Below are positions 50,957 through 61,095 of a stretch of DNA of 64,000 nt, piece after piece (the first letter of the stretch is position 1; each line of letters opens with the position of its first letter). Both the position numbers and the translations under genes were made by a program. Origin of the DNA: an uncultured Cellulomonadaceae bacterium (GTDB lineage: Bacteria; Actinomycetota; Actinomycetes; Actinomycetales; Cellulomonadaceae); NCBI GenBank assembly GCA_947495165.1, contig CANLXM010000003.1:310001-374000 (forward strand), written 5' to 3'. The notes under the pieces were generated by a model that was given only the letters and a program-made list of their open reading frames with translations, searched no databases and had not been told where the DNA came from.

Positions 50957-52741
50957 TCAGGCTCGCGGGCCGAGGACGACGACGCCGGCGCCGTCGACCG
51001 TCACACTCGCGGACTCGGAGGAGGCATCGACCGCGCCCCAGGAGACCAGCACCGGGCGCCCGTCGATCGCGTGGGTACGAGGTGCCGTGGCGTCGGGCGC
51101 GGGGCGCCACGCGAGCACGGTGACGTCGCCGCGGTGCATGACGACGGCGTCGGCGCTCGCCTCGACGGTCGTCGCCGCCAGGTTGCCGTCGGTGAACGCC
51201 GGAACCTTGGCACGCAACCGGATCAGCTCCTGGTTCCAGGCCAGGAGCCGTGCGTGCTCGCCGCTCTCGAGCTCGGACCAGTCGAGTCGGCTCGCGGCGA
51301 ACGTGGACTCGAGCTGCGGGTCGGGAACGTCGACGCGGCCGCCGTACAGGGCGTCCCAGCCGTGCGAGCCGAACTCGCTCATGCGGCCCTCGCTCACGGC
51401 TCGCCCGAGCTCGGGGTCCGGGTGGTCGGTGAAGAACTGGAACGGCGTGCGCGCCCCCCACTCCTCGCCCATGAAGATCATGGGGGTGAAGGGGGAGAGC
51501 AGCACGAGGGCGGCACTCACGCCCAGCTCGTCCACGGAGAGGCGTGCCGCCGGCCGGTCGCCGAGGGCCCGGTTGCCCACCTGGTCGTGGTTGGACGCGA
51601 AGACGATCAGCCGTCGGCCGTCCGTCTCCGGCGGGACCGGACGGCCCCAGCTGCGGCCCCGGAACGTCGAGTGGCTGCCGTCGTGCACGAACGCCCGGGT
51701 CAGCGCCTTGGCGAGCGCCTCTCCGGAGCCGAAGTCCACGTAGTAGCCGTGCTGCTCGCCGGTCAGCCAGGCGTGCAGGGCGTGGTGCACGTCGTCGGCC
51801 CACTGGGCGGTCATGCCGCACCCGCCGTCCGCGACCGGCGTGATCATCGCGACGTCGTTGAGGTCTGACTCGGCGACGAGCGACAGGGGGCGGCCGAGCT
51901 CGAGCGCGAGGTCGGCGGTCTCTGCGGACAGCTGGGCGAGGAGGTGGGTCGGGGAGTCGTCGACGAGCGCGTGCACGGCGTCCAGGCGCAGAGCGTCCAC
52001 GTGGAAGTCGGCGAACCAGCGCAGCGCGTTGTCGCAGATCCACCGGCGCACGCCCTCGCTGCCGTCCTGGTCGAGGTTCACCGCCGCGCCCCACGGGGTG
52101 TGGTGCTCGTCGGTGAAGTAGGGGCCCGCCTCGCTGAGGTAGTTCCCGGACGGCCCGAGGTGGTTGTAGACCACGTCGAGGCACACGCCCAGGCCGTGTC
52201 CGTGCGCGGCATCGACGAACCGCTGCAGGGCCGCGGGACCGCCGTACGCGTGGTGCACGGCGTAGAGGTTGACGCCGTCGTAGCCCCACCCGCGCTCGCC
52301 GGTGAACTCTGCGAGCGGCATGAGCTCGACCATCTCGATGCCGAGCGCGGCCAGGTGCTCGAGCTTGCCCGCCGCGGCGTCGAGCGTGCCCTGCGGCGTG
52401 AACGTGCCCACGTGCAGCTCGTAGGTGACGGCGCCGCGGGCGTCGCGACCGGGCCAGGCGTCGTCGGACCAGGCGAAGCCCGTGGCATCGAAGACCCGGC
52501 TGGGCCCGTGCGGCCCCGCGGGCTGCCAGGCGCTGCGCGGGTCCGGGCGCGGCTCGCCGCCGTCGACCGCGAACGCATAGTCGGTGCCGGCGGGCAGGTC
52601 GGCGTCCGCGATCCACCAGCCCGGACCGCTCGGGTTGGTGGGGTCACGACGCATCGGGTGGCGCAGGCCAGCGTGATCGTCCGCGGGAGGGACGGCGAGC
52701 TCGACCTCGCTCGCGTGCGGGGCCCACAGCGCGGGGATCAT
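50957..52741 (-). CDS. treZ: Malto-oligosyltrehalose trehalohydrolase
   Basis: 594-residue GH13 enzyme that releases trehalose from maltooligosyl-trehalose. A short N-terminal carbohydrate-binding domain (about 1-95) precedes the barrel; the nucleophile is Asp254 (VDALRLDAVHAL), the acid Glu291 (LVAESDLND), and the third carboxylate is in ASNHDQVGN. TFTPQGTLDAA and GVNLYAVHHAYGGP are typical of TreZ. Its ATG overlaps the treY stop by one base, so the pair is translationally coupled. Confidence 0.94.
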   Translation of the reverse strand: MIPALWAPHASEVELAVPPADDHAGLRHPMRRDPTNPSGPGWWIADADLPAGTDYAFAVDGGEPRPDPRSAWQPAGPHGPSRVFDATGFAWSDDAWPGRDARGAVTYELHVGTFTPQGTLDAAAGKLEHLAALGIEMVELMPLAEFTGERGWGYDGVNLYAVHHAYGGPAALQRFVDAAHGHGLGVCLDVVYNHLGPSGNYLSEAGPYFTDEHHTPWGAAVNLDQDGSEGVRRWICDNALRWFADFHVDALRLDAVHALVDDSPTHLLAQLSAETADLALELGRPLSLVAESDLNDVAMITPVADGGCGMTAQWADDVHHALHAWLTGEQHGYYVDFGSGEALAKALTRAFVHDGSHSTFRGRSWGRPVPPETDGRRLIVFASNHDQVGNRALGDRPAARLSVDELGVSAALVLLSPFTPMIFMGEEWGARTPFQFFTDHPDPELGRAVSEGRMSEFGSHGWDALYGGRVDVPDPQLESTFAASRLDWSELESGEHARLLAWNQELIRLRAKVPAFTDGNLAATTVEASADAVVMHRGDVTVLAWRPAPDATAPRTHAIDGRPVLVSWGAVDASSESASVTVDGAGVVVLGPRA

Positions 52742-55284
52742 CAGTCCTCCTCACGGACGAGCAGCGCGACCGGGTAGCGCTCGAGCAGGTTCGCGACGGC
52801 CGTCTCGCCGGAGGCGACCGTGCCGGACAGGGTGCAGCGCCACGTGCCCTCGGGCAGCACCACGCGGTGACCGCCCCAGCCGCCCTGGTGGTGCAGCCGG
52901 TGGTGCAGGCGCGTGGCGAGCGTGACGGTGCGCGGGACGCCGTCGGCCGTCCGCGCGAACGCGAACAGGTGGCCGCTCGACGTCGGCAGCGGGAGATACC
53001 CGGCGTGCTCGCTCACGAACGCATCCGCGTGGTCGCGTCGCACGCGCAGCGCGCGCGACGTGACCAGGAGCTTCTCCTCACCGAGGTCGTGCGGGTTCCC
53101 GCCGCCGTCGAGGTGCTCGAGCCCGGCACGCAGGGCGTCGATGTCCACCGGACGCCGGTTGTCCGGGTCCACGAGCGTCGGGCCGACGATCTCCGAGCCC
53201 TGGTAGACGTCGGCGACGCCCGGCAGCGTGAGCTGGACGAGCTTGGTGCCGAGCGTGGCCGCGCGGACATCCGCCGCCGTGCGGTTGGCCCAGTCGGACA
53301 GGATGCCGAGCACCGCGGGATCGGCGACGGCCTCGCGTGCCAGGGTGAGGACGGCGGTCTCGTAGCGCTCGTCGGGGGCGGTCCACGTGGTGTGCGTCTT
53401 GGCTTCCCGGGTCGCCTTGAGCAGATACGGCTCGAGGCGGTCGAGGGCGATCGGGGCGTCGTCGGACCAGGTGCCCACGAGCGTCTGCCACAGCAGGTTC
53501 TCGGTGCGGCCGTCCACCCGCTTGGACCGGTACCCGGCGCTCACGCGGTGCAGCTCGCGGACCGTCTGCGCCCACTCCTCGGCGTGCTCGCTGAGCACGC
53601 CGATACGGGCGCGGGTGTCCTCGCCCCGCTTGGTGTCGTGCGTCGACGTGGTCGTCATGGCTGCCGGGGTGAGCTGGCCGAACCGGAGCGCGAACGCGTG
53701 GAGCTCGTCGGGGCTGAACCCGAAGTGCGCGGGCTCACCACCCACCTCGCACAGCGACGCCAGGTGCGTCCAGCGGTAGAACGCGGTGTCCTCGACGCCC
53801 TTGGCCATCACGGCGCCGCACACCTGCTGGAACCGCACGACGAGCTCGTCGCGGCGCGCCTCGCGGGTGCGCCCGGCGCTGCCGGCCTCCCGGCCGAGGA
53901 GCAGGTCGACCACGAGGTCGAGCGTGGCCCACCGGGTCTCGTCCAGGCGCAGGCGTGCCCGCGCCGCCGCCTGGTGCATGGCCTGCACCGCGGTCGCGTG
54001 GGTCTCGAGCCCCGGGCGGGCGTACGCGCGGTAGCGGTCGAACGCGATGAGCAGCTCGCGCAGACACTCGTTGATGGCGCGCCACGTGTGGTCGCGCAGC
54101 CGGATGTCCGCGCGGCAGACCTCGGCCGCCAGGTCCGTGAGCCGGTCCAGCTCGGCATACAGGGGACCGGCCACGATCTCCCGCTTGGCCTCCTCGACCA
54201 GCGCGGGCAGGTCGCCGACCGAGTCACCCGTGAGCTCCTCGAGGATGATCGCGAGCGACGTCGCGCCGCCGGGGTCCACGAAGGTCGACTGGAGTCGCCA
54301 CAGCCCCTCGTACCCGGTGGTTCCGGCGGTCTCCCAGTCTGGGGAGAGCGTCTCCTCGCCCGCGAGGATCTTCTCGACGACCACCCACGCGTTGCCGCTC
54401 GCCTCCGCGAGCCGCTCCAGGTAGCCGGCGGGGTCCGCGAGGCCGTCGGGGTGGTCGATCCGCAGCCCGTCCACGACGCCGGTGGCCAGCAGGTCGAGGA
54501 TCAGGGCGTGCGTCGCGTCGAAGACCTCGGGGTCCTCGACGCGGATGGCCGCGAGGGTCCCGACGTCGAAGAAGCGCCGGTAGTTGAGCTCCTCGTCGCC
54601 GACGCGCCAGTGCGCGAGGCGGTAGTGCTGGCGCTCCAGCAGCTCGGCCAGCGGCAGGGACTCCGTGCCCGCGCGGACGGGGAACACATGCTCGAAGTAC
54701 CGCAGGACGGTCCGGATCTCTGGTCCGTCGCCCGTGTCGATCTCGGTCTCCTCGACCGTGAGGTCGCCCGAGCCGATGAGGTCGCCGACGCGCGAGCCGA
54801 GCACGGGCATGAGCAGCGCGCCGTCCCCGCCGGACCAGTCGACGTCGAACCACGTCGCGTACGGGGAGTCGGGCCCCTGCGCGAGCAGAGACCACAGGGC
54901 GCGGTTGTGCCACACCGGCGTAGGCACCGCCATGTGGTTCGGCACGATGTCGACGACCATGCCGAGGCCGGCCGCGTGGGCCGCGTCCGCGAGCCGTTCG
55001 AGCCCTGCGCGCCCCCCGAGCACGTCGCTGATCCGGTCGTGGTCGACGACGTCGTAGCCGTGCGTCGAGCCCGGCGCGGCCTGCAGCACGGGCGAGAGGT
55101 ACAGGTGCGTGACGCCCAGCGCGGCGTAGTAGTCGACGCGCGCGGCGACGTCGTCGAACGTGAGGTCCGCGCCGAGCTGCAGGCGGTAGGTGGACAGCGG
55201 AACGGGCTTGCCGGGGGCGGGCAGCCGGCGGTGCGACGTCCGCTCCTCGGCGGCGGCGTCGGTGCTGGTCGTGTCGACGGCCAC
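52741..55284 (-). CDS. treY: Malto-oligosyltrehalose synthase
   Basis: 847-residue GH13 enzyme that turns the reducing-end alpha-1,4 bond of a glucan into an alpha,alpha-1,1 bond. Family marks are STYRLQLGADLTFDDVAARV near the N-terminus, YLSPVLQAAPGSTHGYDVVD, the nucleophile in VVDGLRIDHPDGL, the acid in WVVVEKILAGEE, and GVEDTAFYRW. The GTG at 55284 starts 3 bases after the glgX stop. The order glgX, treY, treZ is a complete glycogen-to-trehalose route. Confidence 0.94.
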   Translation of the reverse strand: MAVDTTSTDAAAEERTSHRRLPAPGKPVPLSTYRLQLGADLTFDDVAARVDYYAALGVTHLYLSPVLQAAPGSTHGYDVVDHDRISDVLGGRAGLERLADAAHAAGLGMVVDIVPNHMAVPTPVWHNRALWSLLAQGPDSPYATWFDVDWSGGDGALLMPVLGSRVGDLIGSGDLTVEETEIDTGDGPEIRTVLRYFEHVFPVRAGTESLPLAELLERQHYRLAHWRVGDEELNYRRFFDVGTLAAIRVEDPEVFDATHALILDLLATGVVDGLRIDHPDGLADPAGYLERLAEASGNAWVVVEKILAGEETLSPDWETAGTTGYEGLWRLQSTFVDPGGATSLAIILEELTGDSVGDLPALVEEAKREIVAGPLYAELDRLTDLAAEVCRADIRLRDHTWRAINECLRELLIAFDRYRAYARPGLETHATAVQAMHQAAARARLRLDETRWATLDLVVDLLLGREAGSAGRTREARRDELVVRFQQVCGAVMAKGVEDTAFYRWTHLASLCEVGGEPAHFGFSPDELHAFALRFGQLTPAAMTTTSTHDTKRGEDTRARIGVLSEHAEEWAQTVRELHRVSAGYRSKRVDGRTENLLWQTLVGTWSDDAPIALDRLEPYLLKATREAKTHTTWTAPDERYETAVLTLAREAVADPAVLGILSDWANRTAADVRAATLGTKLVQLTLPGVADVYQGSEIVGPTLVDPDNRRPVDIDALRAGLEHLDGGGNPHDLGEEKLLVTSRALRVRRDHADAFVSEHAGYLPLPTSSGHLFAFARTADGVPRTVTLATRLHHRLHHQGGWGGHRVVLPEGTWRCTLSGTVASGETAVANLLERYPVALLVREED

Positions 55285-55287
55285 CGG

Positions 55288-57420
55288 TCAGGCCTTCAGC
55301 GGAGCGCGGCTCAGGAGCACCACGGAGCGGGCCGCGACGTCGATGCACGCCCCCGCAGGGTGCGTCACCCACTCGTACTCGTCCGTGACGGGCTGGTCGG
55401 TGGCGAAGAGCACGGTCCACTCGGGGCCGTACTCCGCCGACGGCAGGCAGAACTCGATGGGCTCGCGATGGGCGTTGAAGATCGCGAGGAACGAGTCGTC
55501 GACGATCCGCTCGCCCATGACGTCCGGCTCGGTGAGCGCCTCACCGTTGATGAACACCATGACCGAGCGGGCGAAGCTGACCTCCCAGTCCTCGTCGGAC
55601 ATCCGGGTGCCGCTCGGGTCGAGCCACGCGATGTCCGGCACCGACTCGGGGTTGTCGGGGTGCACGTCGCCGGTGAAGAACCGGCGTCGGCGCAGCACGG
55701 GGTGGTCGCGGCGCAGCGCGATGAGGCGCTGCGTGAAGGTCAGCAGGTCCTCGCGCTCCTCGTCGAGCTCCCAGCTCATCCAGGTGATCTCGTTGTCCTG
55801 GCAGTAGCCGTTGTTGTTGCCGCCCTGGCTGCGCGCGATCTCGTCGCCGTGCGCGATCATCGGCACGCCCTGCGAGAGCAGGAGGGTGGCGAGGAAGTTG
55901 CGGTGCTGGCGGGCACGCAGCGCCGCGATCTCGGGGTCGTCCGTCGGGCCCTCGACGCCGTGGTTCCAGCTGCGGTTGTGGTTCTCGCCGTCGTTGTTGT
56001 CCTCGCCGTTGGCCTCGTTGTGCTTGTCGTTGTAGGACACGAGGTCACGGAGCGTGAAGCCGTCGTGCGCGGTGACGAAGTTGATCGAGGCCATCGGCTT
56101 GCGGCCGCTGTGCTCGTAGAGGTCGGACGAGCCGGTGAGGCGGCTCGCGAACTCGGGCAGGGTCGCCTGCTCGCCCCGCCAGAAGTCGCGGACCGTGTCG
56201 CGGTAGTTGCCGTTCCACTCGGTCCACAGCGGGGGGAAGCCGCCGACCTGGTAGCCGCCGCTGCCGAGGTCCCAGGGCTCGGCGATGAGCTTGACCTGGC
56301 TGATGATCGGGTCCTGCTGGACGATGTCGAAGAACGCCGAGAGGCGGTCGACCTCGTGGAACTGGCGGGCGAGGGTCGCGGCGAGGTCGAAGCGGAACCC
56401 GTCGACGTGCATCTCGGTGACCCAGTACCGCAGCGAGTCCATGATGAGCTGCAGCACGTGCGGCGAGCGCATGAGCAGGGAGTTGCCGGTGCCGGTGGTG
56501 TCGAAGTAGTGCTCCTTGGAGTCGTCGACGAGCCGGTAGTAGGCACTGTTGTCGATGCCACGGAAGCTGAGCGTGGGGCCCAGGTGGTTGCCCTCGGCCG
56601 TGTGGTTGTAGACGACGTCGAGGATGACCTCGATCCCGGCCTCGTGCAGCGTCTTGACCATCGCCTTGAACTCCTGCACCTGCTGGCCACGGCTGCCGGA
56701 CGCGGCATAGGCGTTGTGCGGGGCGAAGAACCCGATGGTGTTGTAGCCCCAGTAGTTGGACAGGCCCTTGTCCTGGAGCGTGGGGTCGTTCACGAACTGG
56801 TGCACGGGCATGAGCTCGATCGCGGTGATCCCGAGGTCCTGCAGATAGCTGACGATCGCCGGGTGGCCGAGCGCGGCGTACGAGCCGCGGATCTCCTCGG
56901 GGATGTCCGGGTGCGTCTGCGTGAGGCCGCGCACGTGGGCCTCGTAGATCACGCTCTCGTGGTAGTCGCGGCCCGGCGGGCGGTCGTGGCCCCAGTCGAA
57001 GAACGGGTTCACGACGACGGAGGTCATCGTGTGCGCCGCGGAGTCCGTCGTGTTGAGCTCGCCGCCCTCGGGGTCGCCGAAGTGGTAGGAGAACAGCGAC
57101 TCGTCGCCGTCGATCTGGCCGTCGATCGCCTTGGCGTACGGGTCGAGCAAGAGCTTCGAGGGGTTGCAGCGGTGGCCGTTCTCCGGGTCGTGCGGGCCGT
57201 GCACCCGGTAGCCGTACCGCTGCCCGGGCTGGACGCCGGGGAGGAACGCGTGCCACACGTGGGCGTCGACCTCGGGGACGTCGATACGCGTCTCGGTGCC
57301 GTCGTCGTCGAGCAGGCAGAGCTCGACGCGCTCGGCGACCTCGGAGAAGAGCGCGAAGTTGGTGCCGGTGCCGTTGAAGGTCGCACCGAGAGGGTAGGGC
57401 TGTCCTGGCCAGATCTGCAT
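55288..57420 (-). CDS. glgX: Glycogen debranching enzyme GlgX
   Basis: 710-residue GH13 isoamylase-type enzyme that removes short alpha-1,6 branches left by phosphorylase. It has an N-terminal CBM48-like domain (YPLGATFNGTGTNFALFSEV) and the barrel motifs VDGFRFDLAATL, LIAEPWDLG and TAHDGFTLRD. QGGNNNGYCQDNEITW is typical of GlgX/TreX. The ATG at 57420 matches the family start (MQIWPGQPYPLGAT) but has no ribosome-binding sequence. It is the first gene of the glgX-treY-treZ-ppk2 run, divergent from the Liv lipoprotein. Confidence 0.94.
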   Translation of the reverse strand: MQIWPGQPYPLGATFNGTGTNFALFSEVAERVELCLLDDDGTETRIDVPEVDAHVWHAFLPGVQPGQRYGYRVHGPHDPENGHRCNPSKLLLDPYAKAIDGQIDGDESLFSYHFGDPEGGELNTTDSAAHTMTSVVVNPFFDWGHDRPPGRDYHESVIYEAHVRGLTQTHPDIPEEIRGSYAALGHPAIVSYLQDLGITAIELMPVHQFVNDPTLQDKGLSNYWGYNTIGFFAPHNAYAASGSRGQQVQEFKAMVKTLHEAGIEVILDVVYNHTAEGNHLGPTLSFRGIDNSAYYRLVDDSKEHYFDTTGTGNSLLMRSPHVLQLIMDSLRYWVTEMHVDGFRFDLAATLARQFHEVDRLSAFFDIVQQDPIISQVKLIAEPWDLGSGGYQVGGFPPLWTEWNGNYRDTVRDFWRGEQATLPEFASRLTGSSDLYEHSGRKPMASINFVTAHDGFTLRDLVSYNDKHNEANGEDNNDGENHNRSWNHGVEGPTDDPEIAALRARQHRNFLATLLLSQGVPMIAHGDEIARSQGGNNNGYCQDNEITWMSWELDEEREDLLTFTQRLIALRRDHPVLRRRRFFTGDVHPDNPESVPDIAWLDPSGTRMSDEDWEVSFARSVMVFINGEALTEPDVMGERIVDDSFLAIFNAHREPIEFCLPSAEYGPEWTVLFATDQPVTDEYEWVTHPAGACIDVAARSVVLLSRAPLKA

Positions 57421-57532
57421 GGGCCAACGATGCCACGGGCTCGCCCGACGCGCGTGATAAGTCCCGGCGGTGTGGCAAGCGTCCCAATCATCCTACTTTG
57501 AGACGCAACCGTGACGCGGACTTAACACCCAG

Positions 57533-57561
57533 TTAACAAGACGACACAACTCGGACATACC
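57533..57561 (+). promoter_or_regulatory. Candidate sigma-70 promoter for the Liv substrate-binding protein
   Basis: TTAACA (57533-57538), 17-base spacer, CATACC (57556-57561). A start near 57568 would leave a leader of about 75 bases with GTAGGAGAGCCC before the ATG. This 223-bp gap is AT-richer than its surroundings and also contains the glgX promoter; no strong -10 is seen for glgX. Confidence 0.45.
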
Positions 57562-57643
57562 CGGTGCGTAGGTTGGCCCGCATGCCTGACGCCGGCACCC
57601 GCGCCAGCGGACGCCGGTCCCACGTGCCGACGTAGGAGAGCCC

Positions 57644-58924
57644 ATGAACCGCAGGACAACGACCATCCGCTCCCTGGCGCTGCTCGCGAGCGTGAGCCTC
57701 GTGCTCACGGCGTGCAGCTCCGACGGCGACGACGACGCGACGCCGTCGGCGGGCGGCTCCAGCACGACCTCCGCGAACTCTGCCGGCAGCCTCCTGCTCG
57801 GGACGCTCCTGCCGGTCACCGGCTCGCTGTCCCAGCTCGGCCCGCCCGAGATCGCCGGGGTGGACCTCGCCGTCAAGGAGATCAACGAGGCGGGCGGGGT
57901 GCTCGGCTCCGACGTCGAGGTCTCCCACAAGGACTCCTCGGACGCCGAGAACACCCAGGTAGCCACCCAGTCGGTCACCGAGCTCATCAGCGAGGGGGCA
58001 TCGGCGATCATCGGCGCGGCGTCCTCCCAGGTGACGCTCAACGTGATCGACGACGTGGTCGGCTCCGAGACCGTCATGATCTCGCCCGCGAACACCTCGG
58101 CCACGCTGTCCGGGTACAGCGACTTCTTCTTCCGCACCGCTCCGCCGGACACCGTCCAGGGCGACGTCCTGGGCAACCTGATCATCGCCGACGCCGCCGC
58201 GAACCTCAGCATCCTCGTCTTCAACGAGGACTACGGGACCGGGCTGCGGGACGTCGTCAAGGGCGTCGTCGAGGGCGCGGGCGGCACCGTGTCCTACGGC
58301 AACCCGGGCGAGGAGTTCGACCCGACCGAGCAGAACTTCTCCTCGATCGTGGGTAGCGCGCTGTCCAGCGACCCCGACGCCGTCGCGATCATCGCGTTCA
58401 CGACACAGACGCCGTTGATCGTGCAGGAGCTCGTCAACCAGGGCTTCGACATGTCGAAGGTGTACTTCGTGGACGGGAACCTGCAGAACTTCGGCGACGA
58501 GTTCGACCCGGGCACGCTCGAGGGCGCGCAGGGCACGCTGCCCGGCGCGTTCCCCAGCGACGAGTTCCGCGACCGCCTCCTCGAGGTGAACCCGGACCTC
58601 AACGACTTCTCCTACGCGGCGGAGTCGTACGACGCGGCGATCCTCGCGTCGCTCGCGGCGGTCCGCGGCGGGGCGACCGACGGGGCGACCATCCAGGCCA
58701 ACATGGCCGCCGTCTCGGGTGCCGAGGGCGGAACCGAGTGCACGGGCTTCGCCGAGTGCCTCGACCTGCTCGAGAGCGACGAGGAGATCAACTACCAGGC
58801 CGTCTCCGGCGTGGGCCCGTTCAACGACGCCAACGACCCGTCGGCCGCCAACATCGGCATCTACAAGTTCGACGGTGAGAACAACAACTCCTTCCAGCGC
58901 GGGGAGTTCGGCGAGATCAAGTGA
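57644..58924 (+). CDS. ABC transporter substrate-binding lipoprotein, Liv/leucine-binding family
   Basis: 426 residues. Signal peptide of the lipoprotein type: charged NRR, hydrophobic core, lipobox VLTAC with Cys24. A Ser/Gly/Asp-rich tether (25-50) is followed by a type-I periplasmic-binding fold (LLGTLLPVTGSLSQLGPPEI, AIIGAASSQVTLNVID, VFNEDYGTGLRD). Members bind branched-chain amino acids, amides or urea; the ligand here is unknown. Cognate permease and ATPase genes lie 1.3 kb further on, on the opposite strand. Confidence 0.9.
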   Translation: MNRRTTTIRSLALLASVSLVLTACSSDGDDDATPSAGGSSTTSANSAGSLLLGTLLPVTGSLSQLGPPEIAGVDLAVKEINEAGGVLGSDVEVSHKDSSDAENTQVATQSVTELISEGASAIIGAASSQVTLNVIDDVVGSETVMISPANTSATLSGYSDFFFRTAPPDTVQGDVLGNLIIADAAANLSILVFNEDYGTGLRDVVKGVVEGAGGTVSYGNPGEEFDPTEQNFSSIVGSALSSDPDAVAIIAFTTQTPLIVQELVNQGFDMSKVYFVDGNLQNFGDEFDPGTLEGAQGTLPGAFPSDEFRDRLLEVNPDLNDFSYAAESYDAAILASLAAVRGGATDGATIQANMAAVSGAEGGTECTGFAECLDLLESDEEINYQAVSGVGPFNDANDPSAANIGIYKFDGENNNSFQRGEFGEIK

Positions 58925-58944
58925 TCCTGCGTCGTGATGTGTGA

Positions 58945-58979
58945 CGATGGCGGTCCCGGGTATCCCGGGGCCGCCATCG
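58945..58979 (+). terminator. Terminator after the substrate-binding protein gene
   Basis: 16-bp stem with one G-U pair (58945-58960 with 58964-58979) and a 3-base TAT loop, 20 bases after the stop. Confidence 0.75.
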
Positions 58980-59019
58980 CCGCGTTGCGGGCGGGACGAC
59001 GCACGAGCCAGGGGGATCC

Positions 59020-60261
59020 GTGAGCCACGACGCGCTCGCACGCCGGTTGGGCACGCGCGACGCCGTGAGCATCGGGCTGGCGGCGATGCTGGGGGCCGGC
59101 GTGTTCGTCGCGTTCGGCCCGGCTGCCGCGGCTGCCGGGGGGTGGCTGGTCCTGGCCGTGGCGCTCGCCGGCCTGGTCGCCACGGCCAACGCCACCTCGA
59201 CGGGCCAGCTCGCCGTCGCTCACCCGACGTCGGGCGGCGTCTACGTCTACGGGCGCGCCGAGCTGGGGCCGTGGTGGGGCTACCTCGCGGGCTGGGGCTT
59301 CGTGGTCGGCAAGACAGCCTCGTGCGCGGCCATGGCCCTGGCGTTCGGGACGTACGTCGCGCCCGAGGGCTGGGCGCGGTGGGCCGCGGCCGGCGTCGTG
59401 GTCGCGATCACCGCGGCGGGATACCGAGGCGTGCACCGGACCGCGCGGCTGGCCCGGTGGGGTGTCGTGGTCGTGCTCGTCTCGCTCGTCGTCGCCGTCG
59501 GCAGCGGTCTCGGTGCCGGCGAGCCTCGGTGGGCCGAGCTGCCCGGTGCCTGGCCCGGGCTCGGCGGGGTGCTCGAGGGCGCCGGGCTGATGTTCTTCGC
59601 GTTCGCTGGGTACGCGCGCATCGCGACGCTCGGCGAGGAGGTGCGCGACCCGCGGCGCACCATCCCGCGCGCGATCGTGATCGGGCTGGGCGTCGTGCTG
59701 CTCATCTACGTCGTCGTGGGCCTCGCGCTGCTCGCCACCCTGGGGGCCGACGGCGTCGCGTCCTCGAGCGCACCGGTCGCCGCCATGGCGGCACTCGGCG
59801 GCGCGTCGTGGGTCGGCGCGGTGGTCCGCGTAGGGGCGGCGGTCGCGGCGGCGGGCGCGCTGCTCGCGCTGCTGGCGGGCGTCGCGCGCACGGTACTGGC
59901 GATGGCGCGCGAGCGGGATCTGCCGGGTGCCCTCGCCGCGGTGCACCCGCGCTTCGCGGTGCCGCACCGGGCCGAGCTGTTGGTGGCGGGGGTCGTCGTC
60001 GTGCTCGTGCTGACGGTGGACCTGCGCGGGGCGATCGGGTTCTCGTCGTTCGGCGTGCTGCTCTACTACCTCGTGGCCAACGTCGCGGCGTTCGCCCAGG
60101 GGCCCGGCGACCGCCGCTGTCCGCGGGTGGTGCAGGTCGTCGGCGGGCTCGCGTGCGTCGCGCTCATGGCGTCGCTGCCGCCGGCGGCTGTCGTGGGCGG
60201 GCTCGCCGTGCTCGCCGTCGGTGTCGTGCTGCGTCTGGTTCGGGTACGCCGCGCGCGGTGA
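59020..60261 (+). CDS. APC-family amino-acid permease
   Basis: 413 residues, about eleven to twelve membrane helices. The first helix has GAGVFVAFGPAAAAAG, the APC substrate-site pattern, and the loop after helix 2 has HPTSGGVYVYGRAELGP; later LMFFAFAGYARIATLGEEV and the basic RDPRRTIPRAI loop are typical. Unlike the KimA-like protein at 20.3 kb there is no cytosolic C-terminal domain. The substrate is unknown. The GTG at 59020 has AGGGGGATCC upstream. Confidence 0.85.
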   Translation: MSHDALARRLGTRDAVSIGLAAMLGAGVFVAFGPAAAAAGGWLVLAVALAGLVATANATSTGQLAVAHPTSGGVYVYGRAELGPWWGYLAGWGFVVGKTASCAAMALAFGTYVAPEGWARWAAAGVVVAITAAGYRGVHRTARLARWGVVVVLVSLVVAVGSGLGAGEPRWAELPGAWPGLGGVLEGAGLMFFAFAGYARIATLGEEVRDPRRTIPRAIVIGLGVVLLIYVVVGLALLATLGADGVASSSAPVAAMAALGGASWVGAVVRVGAAVAAAGALLALLAGVARTVLAMARERDLPGALAAVHPRFAVPHRAELLVAGVVVVLVLTVDLRGAIGFSSFGVLLYYLVANVAAFAQGPGDRRCPRVVQVVGGLACVALMASLPPAAVVGGLAVLAVGVVLRLVRVRRAR

Positions 60262-60267
60262 CGCCGC

Positions 60268-61091
<824 letters not shown>

Positions 61092-61095
<4 letters not shown>

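Noticed and set aside
52867..57501. 1544-codon open frame on the plus strand antisense to treY and glgX
   Set aside because: Product of GC-rich third positions in the real minus-strand genes; the translation is Arg/Val/Gly/Asp-rich without any domain, and treY and glgX explain the region completely.
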